Source: Bdellovibrionales bacterium (GTDB lineage Bacteria > Bdellovibrionota > UBA1018). From it: a stretch of DNA of 64,000 nt. Each line of letters starts with the position of its first letter. Position 1 is the first letter of the stretch. The position numbers and the translations under genes were made by a program. Shown here piece by piece: positions 54,419 to 62,600 of this stretch. Location: contig JAEUWC010000002.1 of assembly GCA_016786465.1 (NCBI GenBank), forward strand, positions 166,074-230,073, read 5' to 3'. The notes beneath the pieces are model-generated. The model did not search any database and was not told the DNA's origin. It saw only the letters and a program-made list of their open reading frames with translations.

Positions 54419-56240
54419 TTTGCTGGTCTCCTGAATCATCGCCCGAATCATCGGTGGACTCTTCAGAAGCTGCTTCAGTGGATTCGCCTTCAGCAGTTTC
54501 ATCTGCAATTGGCGCTTCCTCTTCACCCGAACGCTTCTGCTTTTCCAGAATGTCCTCGACCAAGGCACCGACTTGCAGACGAGTCTGCGAAAGGAGCTTT
54601 GGATCCGGCGGATTCTTTTCGAACTTCGTGACCTTTTCAGTCACCATGAAGCTTTGCTTTTCGTTCAGAACTTCAAGCACCTTCATGCGAAGCGTGGCGT
54701 CGACCCCGTATAGCGCGACTGCGATACGATCCAAGTCCAGATCCTTGGTGACTTTCTTGATGACGTCACGGGACTGGTTGAAGAATCGGAAGAACGGAGG
54801 ACGAAGTCTGAAGATGTTCGAGCTTTCCGGTAGTGCTGCGTAAATTTCTTCTTCTTCCTTGGGTTCTGCCTGGTTTAGGAAGCCCAAAAGTTCGCGTTCT
54901 TTTTTGTAGGTGGACAGAATCATCGGATCGCGAAGCGGATTCAGCTTCATAGCGCGTTCGATCACGTCGGCGATGTCCTTTTCCGCCAGCTTGTCTTCAG
55001 GCAGAGCAGGGTTCAATAGAATTCCCCAAGATCCGGGGAAAGCTTTCTTTGCGACTGGAACGCTGACGGATTTTGGAAGTGCGGCCAAGATCGGGATAGC
55101 CCGTTTTTCGCCGATGTCCTTCATGAAGCCGACCAAGCGGTCTTCCATACGCCAGACCAGGGTCAGAAGTTGGTTCCATGCAGCTTCTTCTGGGACGCGT
55201 TTTGCCCGAACCAGTTTCTGAAGAGTCATCAGTGCGATGTAGTCGACCTGGCCGCCCGACATGTAAAAGGAATCGATCCACCACGAAGCGCTGGTACCGT
55301 AGCTAAATAGTTTGTTACGGGTATTCGCTGAAAATTCATCCAGAATCACACCCATTCGGCGAACGTTCTTGGTTCCCAAATCATCCAAGGCCAAGATGTC
55401 GGCTAGGGTTGGGAAACACGGATCTTTTTCAAGCGCACCGATCATGCCGACGACCACATCGCGCATTTTCATCGGGTCCAGCATGTTGACGTCAGAAGCT
55501 TCTGCGTCTTCGCCCTTTGCAGACGCACCGCCACCACCACCGCCGCCGGAAGATCCACCGCCACCACCACCGCCCAACCCGCCTGCTACGGACGCGACGT
55601 TTGAAGAAGTGTTGATGTTAATGCCCTTCAATGCGGTCGCAATTCGGGCCGTCGACTTTTGCGCAATCATGAACTGCGCTGCCGTCATCATAAGGCCGAT
55701 CAAACCGGCCAGCAGCATCAGATTCAAAGACATGCCGTTTTCAGTGGCTTTCCACTGACGGCGCACGATTTCAACAGAATCCCGACCCGAAATCAGGCCC
55801 ATCGCGGCTTGCACGGATGCTTTGATTTCGTCGACTTCATCGTCGCTTAAGATGTTCGGAAGGTTGACTTCGACTTTGATTTTGCGAACCCGCGCCATCA
55901 ATTGGTGGATGGAAGTCGCTGGATCGTCCCATTCATCGCGGATTTCTTCGCGCGACAGGTACAAGCCCGGTAGGTCTTCGCCTTGGGCGCTGTCGTCGCC
56001 GCCATCGTCGGCTTCGTAACGGAATAGGGGTTCTACGGAAACACGGATGCTATGAGGCTGGTTCGGGAAACGTCCCTGGACGTGGTTTTCAGCCACGCGA
56101 CGCAGGTATTCTTCCAGTTCGCCGACGCGAGGATGCTTGATGGTGTCGCGCGAAAGTGCCGTGGATTGGCCAAAGACCATTCCAAACAGGCAGATCAAGC
56201 TGATGAGAGCGAAGGTTCTCGCTCTACGTTTCACCATCAT
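54408..56240 (-). CDS. FliF-FliG-like rotor fusion protein
   Basis: 610 residues. After a signal-like start, residues 119-160 (IKVEVNLPNILSDDEVDEIK, then AAMGLISGRDSVEIVRRQW) match the end of the second periplasmic domain of FliF/YscJ proteins (VxVxLxxxLSxEExxxIxxxVxxAVG...RxDSVxVVxxxF). A membrane helix (172-193) follows, then a glycine-rich linker (about 219-240). The cytoplasmic part from about 250 to 570 is helical like FliG. Its end (KDLDLDRIAVALYGVDATLRMKVLEVLNEK) resembles the FliG C-terminal torque helix. So MS-ring-like and switch-like parts are in one chain, next to motA and motB. Confidence 0.7.
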   Translation of the reverse strand: MMVKRRARTFALISLICLFGMVFGQSTALSRDTIKHPRVGELEEYLRRVAENHVQGRFPNQPHSIRVSVEPLFRYEADDGGDDSAQGEDLPGLYLSREEIRDEWDDPATSIHQLMARVRKIKVEVNLPNILSDDEVDEIKASVQAAMGLISGRDSVEIVRRQWKATENGMSLNLMLLAGLIGLMMTAAQFMIAQKSTARIATALKGININTSSNVASVAGGLGGGGGGGSSGGGGGGGASAKGEDAEASDVNMLDPMKMRDVVVGMIGALEKDPCFPTLADILALDDLGTKNVRRMGVILDEFSANTRNKLFSYGTSASWWIDSFYMSGGQVDYIALMTLQKLVRAKRVPEEAAWNQLLTLVWRMEDRLVGFMKDIGEKRAIPILAALPKSVSVPVAKKAFPGSWGILLNPALPEDKLAEKDIADVIERAMKLNPLRDPMILSTYKKERELLGFLNQAEPKEEEEIYAALPESSNIFRLRPPFFRFFNQSRDVIKKVTKDLDLDRIAVALYGVDATLRMKVLEVLNEKQSFMVTEKVTKFEKNPPDPKLLSQTRLQVGALVEDILEKQKRSGEEEAPIADETAEGESTEAASEESTDDSGDDSGDQQNAA

Positions 56241-57016
56241 AGGTTATTCTTTTTCCTCGGTTCGATTAAAAACATCACGCGTCTTGCCATCGCGTTTCCT
56301 TTGAACTTCCCGGTTGGGGATTCAAAGGAAGATGCACTTATGTTTTCGCCTTGAAGATTCGGACTTCCCGCAACGACCCGAACTTGGGGCCGAATGTGGG
56401 TCAGTTCTCCGTATCCTCCGACACGCATCACTGAAAGCGGTAGTCCCGCGCGTTGAAGAACGCGCATGGCTGAAATCGATCGAAGCGCGGAAAGTTCCAG
56501 GTTGTCTTGAAAAATGCGCTTGGACTTAACCGGCACGTCGTCGGTGTAAGCCATTATCGCCAGTCGGAATTTTCCGGAATAGGGTAGGTACAATTCCGTG
56601 AAGACTTTCAGAACGTCTTGGCCTTCTTTTCGGATCGTGATCTGACCTAGGTCGAAGAAGGAAATATTTGGGAATTCAACCAGGATATTGTCGCCCTGTA
56701 CGGTCACGACGCCACCCAATTTTTCCAAAAGCGTCTTGTCGACGTTCTTGCCTGAATCTTCTTCACCGATATCAATGTTCTTGGACGTCGGATTGGCCGC
56801 TTCTTTTGGGCTCATCAGTTTGCCTTGAAGCGCTTCCTGAAGAACCTTGAAGTGGTTCATTTCCTTCTTAATGGGGTTGACGTTGAAGAACATGATGAAG
56901 AAACACAAAAGCAAAGTGACCATGTCACCATACGAAATAGCCCATGATCCGTGTTCATCCACGGATTCCACCTGAGCGCGTAAATCAACGCGGTTCTGGC
57001 GACGGGCTAGGCTCAT
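56237..57016 (-). CDS. motB: MotB-like stator protein with OmpA domain
   Basis: 259 residues. Short cytoplasmic tail, one membrane helix with the ion-binding Asp31 in WAISYGDMVTLLLCFFIMFF, a linker with the plug-like segment, and a C-terminal OmpA/MotB peptidoglycan-binding domain (LAIMAYTDDVPVKS, NLELSALRSISAMRVLQRAGL, RVGGYGELTH). The first loop residue pattern is YTDD rather than GHTD. MotB anchors the stator to peptidoglycan and carries protons or sodium. Overlaps motA and the FliF-FliG-like gene by four bases each. Confidence 0.85.
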   Translation of the reverse strand: MSLARRQNRVDLRAQVESVDEHGSWAISYGDMVTLLLCFFIMFFNVNPIKKEMNHFKVLQEALQGKLMSPKEAANPTSKNIDIGEEDSGKNVDKTLLEKLGGVVTVQGDNILVEFPNISFFDLGQITIRKEGQDVLKVFTELYLPYSGKFRLAIMAYTDDVPVKSKRIFQDNLELSALRSISAMRVLQRAGLPLSVMRVGGYGELTHIRPQVRVVAGSPNLQGENISASSFESPTGKFKGNAMARRVMFLIEPRKKNNL

Positions 57017-57804
57017 GCAGCCTCCTTAGCGGATGTGCCGCCGCCACCGCCGACCACGCTTAAGCGACTGCCGCGGGGTAGGTAAGAATTCAATGCTTCT
57101 TGCGCAACCAAGATTGAAGTTTGATCCGAAGCAAGCAGTACACCTTGAAGTGCGATTTCGGCTGCCTTCGCTTCGTTGGCTGCGTACTTCGAAAGGGCTT
57201 CGCCGGCTGGGTTGACTAGAACGTTGGCGGTCACGATACCATATAAGGTAGCGACCAGGGCGACGGCCATACGAACGCCGACTTCTTCCGATCCTGCGCC
57301 TGCCGAAACGGCGCGCATCAGACTGACCAGACCCAAGACCGTACCCAAAAGGCCGAAAGCGGGTGGGTACTTTGCCAAGCTTCGGATCGAATTGGCGATG
57401 CCGCTTCGAATGTCCAGGTACTGAAACATGCGTTCACGCAAAATATTTTCAATTTCTTCAGTTTTCAGTCCCAATTGCAGAAGTTCGACGCCATCTTTCA
57501 AGACTTCTAAAGGAAGGCCTGTGGTTTGGAACCCTTCTTGATTCCCGCGAACCAGATTCAAGGCATCTGAAGCAATTTGTTTCGTGTCGGGATAGCGCGG
57601 AGCCAAAAGTTGTTTGAATCCTTCCATCATTTCACTGAAGTGCTTCCAAGGAAGGGTCGCGACTGAAACCGCGATGGTGCCTGCGATGACGACCATGACA
57701 CCGACGAAGTCATAATAGTAAGCGACGGACTGCTTCAGGTCGATGATGGCGACCACGATCGCGGTGACTGCAATCAGAACGGTAACGGGATAACTAAAGA
57801 ACAT
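57013..57804 (-). CDS. motA: MotA-like stator protein
   Basis: 263 residues, four membrane helices. Conserved prolines and helices appear in AKYPPAFGLLGTVLGLVSLM and LVATLYGIVTANVLVNPAGEAL, and the cytoplasmic loop (ENILRERMFQYLDIR) carries charged residues where MotA contacts FliG. Partner of the MotB-like protein. The start codon shares one base with the stop of the lipoprotein gene (TAATG). Closest in type to flagellar and AglR-like MotA; no other flagellar gene is present in the window. Confidence 0.87.
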   Translation of the reverse strand: MFFSYPVTVLIAVTAIVVAIIDLKQSVAYYYDFVGVMVVIAGTIAVSVATLPWKHFSEMMEGFKQLLAPRYPDTKQIASDALNLVRGNQEGFQTTGLPLEVLKDGVELLQLGLKTEEIENILRERMFQYLDIRSGIANSIRSLAKYPPAFGLLGTVLGLVSLMRAVSAGAGSEEVGVRMAVALVATLYGIVTANVLVNPAGEALSKYAANEAKAAEIALQGVLLASDQTSILVAQEALNSYLPRGSRLSVVGGGGGTSAKEAA

Positions 57805-58424
57805 TATTCGCGCCCCTTTCCTGTCGCTGCCGACAATTTTTCAACCATCCGTTGGGTTTCAATATTTCTGGGATTAAGCGCGATGGACTTTTTATAGGCG
57901 TCCAAGGCCGGCTGAAGTTTTCGATTCAAATAATAAGCGTTGCCCAATAAGTCGTAACCCAGGGCTAGTTCCGGATACTTGGTGATCAATTCCAAAGCCG
58001 TGGTTTCCGCTTCCGAATACTTTCGGCGCGTTGTTAGCTTCACGACCTGTCCCATATGACGGGTGATTTCGTTGATATTGTCCATCACCTGGGTGCATGC
58101 ATTGGTTTCACGCATCAGTTCAACGCGAATGATTCCCATCGTCTGCGCCGTGATTGTAGGCAAGACAATGGTTTCCGACTTGTAACCTTCTTTATGGATA
58201 CGAATCACCGCACCGTTTGGTCCTGCATCCGCCAAAAGCTGCGGCTGTAGAATGAAAGGTGTCTGTCCCAGTTTCACAGGATCACCTTTTCCAGGACGAA
58301 GAAGCGAAACTTCCGCATCGTCGAATTGGGCTTCGAATCGGATTCCTTGAGAGCTGCACCCGAAAGCACCCCCTAAACTTGCAAGAAACAAGATCGTGAT
58401 GATGGTGCGAAATCCAAGAGTCAT
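57804..58424 (-). CDS. PEGA/TPR lipoprotein, first gene of the motor operon
   Basis: 206 residues from the ATG at 58424. Lipobox GAFGC (about residue 22). A PEGA-like beta domain (AEVSLLRPGKGDPVKLGQTPF, IRIHKEGYKSETIVLP) is followed by TPR-like helices (YSEAETTALELITKYPELALGYDLLGNAYYLNRKLQPALDAYKKS), a protein-protein interaction module. Its stop overlaps the motA start by one base. Probably a periplasmic scaffold that links stator or rotor to other envelope parts. Confidence 0.75.
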   Translation of the reverse strand: MTLGFRTIITILFLASLGGAFGCSSQGIRFEAQFDDAEVSLLRPGKGDPVKLGQTPFILQPQLLADAGPNGAVIRIHKEGYKSETIVLPTITAQTMGIIRVELMRETNACTQVMDNINEITRHMGQVVKLTTRRKYSEAETTALELITKYPELALGYDLLGNAYYLNRKLQPALDAYKKSIALNPRNIETQRMVEKLSAATGKGRE

Positions 58425-58736
58425 CAAACCGCTGTCTTCCTTTCGTTTTCTAGATTCCAAAACAGAGGCTTTACAGCTTCTGCTTCTTTCTTGATCGGAA
58501 AAGCAGACGGCAATGATTAGGAAATAGTTGTGCCTGGGGCAGATTGGTCGCATTTAACGCAGAGAGCAGAGTCCTTTCGGACTGGCAAGAATGTGTCACC
58601 TGGATCACACCCCTTACATAAAACCTGTTTAAAGTGGGGCCCGTCAGTTTTTTGGCGACATATTGGGACAAACAGCGATCGCCCACGATATTCTAATCGT
58701 TAGGGAATTGCGAGGGTTGTCCGATAGGGCAAGGGT
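58425..58736. promoter_or_regulatory. divergent promoter region of the motor operon and the Ig-like lipoprotein
   Basis: This 312-nt gap between divergent starts must hold both promoters. On the minus strand TCCGATCA with an upstream TAAT suggests a flagellar sigma28 box only weakly. On the plus strand CTAATCGTTAG near 58691-58701 is a small dyad close to the ATG at 58737. No tRNA or other RNA gene was recognised. Confidence 0.35.
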
Positions 58737-59525
58737 ATGGACTATTTCGTTTTTCGAAACAGAATCATTTTCTGCGCGCTGATAGTGCTGTCAATGGCGG
58801 CATCGTCGTGTAGTAGCGACAAGAATTTCGACGGCGCTAGCAGCAATAGCGGGATCACGAAAGTTCCAATTCCTGGAAGTACTCCGGTCGCTAACGGACC
58901 ATTTGATCGCGTGTACTTGGATAACTCGACAGTCGTGGTTTCAGCGCCGACTGTGAAAAGCGGCGAATCCATTACGCTGACCCTGGAATTGAAGGATGGT
59001 GGCGGAAACCCAATCGGAGTAGGTGGGCAAACCGTTTTCTTTTATTACGGTGGTGGAACCAGTACAGGAAAAATCAGACAGGCGCGCGACCCGGATGTGA
59101 AAGCAGTTTACACAGCGACATTCACGGGGCTTGTTTCGGGAACCGCAACCCAGATTTCAGCGAGCGTGAACGGCAATCTTTTGAATACGGCAAAGCCCAC
59201 TGTAACGGTGACCCCGGGTGATCCGGATGCGACGCAGTCGACTTTGGCCGTGACACCTTCAACGACCGTGGTTCACCCGGGATCCAGAACGGTGACCTTG
59301 GTTGCAAAAGACGTGAACGGAAACTTGGTTGGCACTGGGGGCGCAACTTTCAGCTTTAACCATATCGGCGGGACCAGTACCGGCACCTTTTCGGCATTGA
59401 ACGACCTGGGCAACGGCACCTATACGGCGACCTTCAATACGACGGCTGCCGGGACGCCAACCCGCGTCAGGGGAGTCATCAACGGCCAAACTTTAACCCA
59501 AGAAGTCACTGTTGACGTTAACTAA
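58737..59525 (+). CDS. lipoprotein with two bacterial Ig-like (Big_1/invasin) domains
   Basis: 262 residues. Lipobox MAASSC (about residue 25), then SSDKNFDGA. Two domains of about 95 residues with the Big_1 pattern: STVVVSAPTVKSGESITLTLELKDGGGNPIGVGG then AVYTATFTGLVSGTATQISA, and TLAVTPSTTVVHPGSRTVTLVAKDVNGNLVGTGG then GTYTATFNTTAAGTPTRV. Such domains form rigid adhesive rods, as in invasin. The next gene has a near-identical N-terminal motif, so the two are paralogues. Confidence 0.75.
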   Translation: MDYFVFRNRIIFCALIVLSMAASSCSSDKNFDGASSNSGITKVPIPGSTPVANGPFDRVYLDNSTVVVSAPTVKSGESITLTLELKDGGGNPIGVGGQTVFFYYGGGTSTGKIRQARDPDVKAVYTATFTGLVSGTATQISASVNGNLLNTAKPTVTVTPGDPDATQSTLAVTPSTTVVHPGSRTVTLVAKDVNGNLVGTGGATFSFNHIGGTSTGTFSALNDLGNGTYTATFNTTAAGTPTRVRGVINGQTLTQEVTVDVN

Positions 59526-59581
59526 ATGCATGAAATTAAAACGATTATCTCAATTGTTAAGTGGAGGTTATGGTCTTTGCG

Positions 59582-59611
59582 TATAATAGCTGACTAAATT
59601 AATATATTAAT
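59582..59611 (+). promoter_or_regulatory. consensus -10 box and perfect palindrome upstream of the repeat lipoprotein
   Basis: TATAAT at 59582-59587, without an obvious -35, is followed by the perfect 14-bp palindrome ATTAATATATTAAT (59598-59611). A dimeric regulator could bind there, just downstream of the transcription start. It lies 40 nt before the ATG at 59651. Confidence 0.45.
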
Positions 59612-59650
59612 AGGGATTTCCGAAAAGTTAGGGACGTTTGCTGGGGGATC

Positions 59651-62600
59651 ATGATTAGGGCTTTTTCATCGACGATTTTGTGCGCGAATTTTTTGAGGAG
59701 GGCGCAAGTCCTTTCTCTCGCTGCCATTTTGTCGTTTGCGACGGCTTGTTCAAAGCAATCGGTAAATTTTGATGGTGCTGATCCCGGCACTGCGACCGTC
59801 GAAGACGCAACCTTACCCCCTGAAGATGATGCGGTTTTTGACCCAACCTACCTGGTGAATTCGACCCTAACGATTTCAAACACCAGTATCGTCGTGACGA
59901 CGTCGACGGAAGTTCAATTGACGATTCGAGACGCCGTCAGTGCTCCGGTGGATGACGACGGATTCGTCGTCGGTTTCTACGCAACTGGCGGCACGTCGCA
60001 AGTGACGATGGGGCCAACGCTTTACAAGGGTAACGGCGTTTACGCGGCCCAGATTCTAGGCACCCAAGCGGGCAACGTGACTCAAATCAAAGCATCCATT
60101 TCCGGAGCGGTCTTGGCTGCGGCCCAGCCATTGACCGTGACTGTTCCTCCTCCAGATATTTTGGCGTACACATTCAATCCCGTCGTCTACACCAAAGACG
60201 TAGCGATCATCGCAAACTCTCCGTCGCTTGCCGGTGGTGCAGTGGATCTTTTTCAGTTGGTCGCCCCCGGTCCGCTGACTTTGCCTGCCGGACTGTCCCT
60301 AAACCCATTGACCGGTGTGATTACTGGAACCCCAACGGTTTTGGATGTCGCTGGAACGACTTACACGGTTGAAGCTTCGAACACCGGTGGCGTCGATACC
60401 TTCAATATTCAGATCACGATCGTCGACCAGATTCCCAACATTACCTATCTGCCCAACAGCCATACTTTTGTCTTGGGAAGTCCGGTTGCAATCAGCCCTG
60501 CTTCAAACACCGGAGGCACGGTCACTGGATGTAGTTCTGCACCGCCACTGCCTGCGGGCTTGATTTTTTCTGGCGGGAACTCGACCTCGGGTCTGAACTG
60601 CGACATCACATCTGCTTCTGCCGGACCGATCACGGCACCGGCAGGGACATACATGATTACCGCTTCGAACTCGGGTGGTTCGCAGGCGGCAATTCCATTG
60701 CAGATTCGCATCAATGACGTCCCTCCGTCGGGATGTACCTATGCGACGACGCCAGCGGTTTATACTCGGGGTAGCGCGATTGCGACCAACAGCGTGACTT
60801 GCGGCGGTGGTGGCCCACCGGCAGCGTGGGGTTCTACGCTTGCTTATACGATTTCGCCGTCTTTCCCGGGATCGACCTTGTCCTTTAGTACGACGACGGG
60901 TGACGTGACAGGGACGCCGGGCATTATTTATCCGTTATCCAATTACACCGTTACAGTTTCCAACAGCGGTGGTTCGACGACAGCACCTTTGACCATCACC
61001 ATCAACGATATTCCTCCGACGATTAGCTGGACCGGAAACCCAGGTGAAAACGCGGGTAACCCCATCATCTTGGTGCGAAACGGTTCGGCAATTACGCCTT
61101 TTGTACCACCCAACGTCGGTGGCGGTCCGATCACCAGCTGCGCCGACACGACTGTTTTGCCTGCGGGTCTGGACGTAACGGGAATGACCAACTGTCAGAT
61201 CACCGGAACGCCGACGGCACTTGCCACGGTTGCTTCTTACACCATCACGGCAACCAACAGCGGTGGAAGCTTTCCGGGAACCTTGTGGCTGAAAGTCGTC
61301 GATCCGATTCCTAATTTCAGTTACGCGGCTTCGACCATCATTAAGGACAGCCCAGCAACGATTAACCCCGGCGCGAACAGCGGCGGAGCCATCACTGCCT
61401 GCGATTTCAATCCTCCGGGAAGCGGGCCTCCGGGGTTGACCGTTGCGCCAACGACTTGCGTGATCAGCGGTACACCGACTGTTGCGCAGGCTGCGACCGT
61501 CTACAACTTAATGGCGTCCAACAGCGGGGGTAATTTTCCGGTCACCGCCAATATTACCGTGATTGACCTAGCGCCAGTTCCAAGCTTTGCTGGGCAGCCC
61601 GGCGAGAATGCCGGCAATCCTTTGATTCTATCCAAGGGTGCGCCGGCGATGACGCCGGTTTTGGCTTCGAACACGGGTGGTACGCCGACTTCGTGTACTT
61701 CGTTTCCTGTAGGTTCCATGGAAACGGCTTTGAACGGCGGGATCGGCACGATCGCGGTTTCCGTCAGCGGAACGACTTGCCAGATCACAGGATATCCCGA
61801 TGTTTTGAACGGCGCACCGGTAGCCTACACGATTCGTGGAACGAACCTAGCGGGAAGCAACGACGCGACGATTTGGATTCGGGTGATCGACCGTCCACCG
61901 GTTGTGGCGAACTGGTCGCACACCTTCATGAATGGAACGGCTTCGAATTCAGTCGTACCCACCAATACTGGCGGAGCGATCACGGGTTGTACAAACGTTC
62001 CAGCTGCGTTGCCAGCTGGCTTCACAGTGAACACCACCAGCTGTCGAATCGAGTATGACGGATCACCGACGGCCCTGATGCTGACGCCACAGACATTCAC
62101 AGTTCAAGCGACGAACAGCGGCGGAATGGATTCAGCTGACATTTCCATGACCGTCGTTGATGCACTTCCTGTCATCACGACTTCGCCAGCAACGTTGACT
62201 TTGACCCGTACCGTGCCGATGGCCAACTGGCTGCCTACGAATACAGGTGGTGCCATCACCAGCTGTACCATTGCGCCTGCTGTTCCGGGCCTCACTTACA
62301 ACACGTCAACCTGTCAGATTTCAGGAACGCCAACGACTTTGAATCCAGCAGGTACGATGGTGACCATTACTCCGACGAACTCGGGGGGAACGGGCACCGC
62401 TCATAATATGAACATCGTCGTGAACGATGTCGCCCCGATCATCACTTTCCCATCAGTTTACACGCTGACGGTCGGTTCGGGCGCTTCGCTTCCCATCAAT
62501 TCACTGAATAGCGGTGGGCCTGCAACCGGTTGCTCGGACTTTGGTGGAACCCTTGCGCCTTTGGGTCTGACCGTTTCTGCCGTCGGCGGGGTTTGCCGAA

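Noticed and set aside
58425..58560. Flagellar sigma28 promoter for the motor operon
   Set aside because: TCCGATCA with an upstream TAAT at 16 bp deviates in both boxes from TAAA-N15-GCCGATAA; too weak to call.
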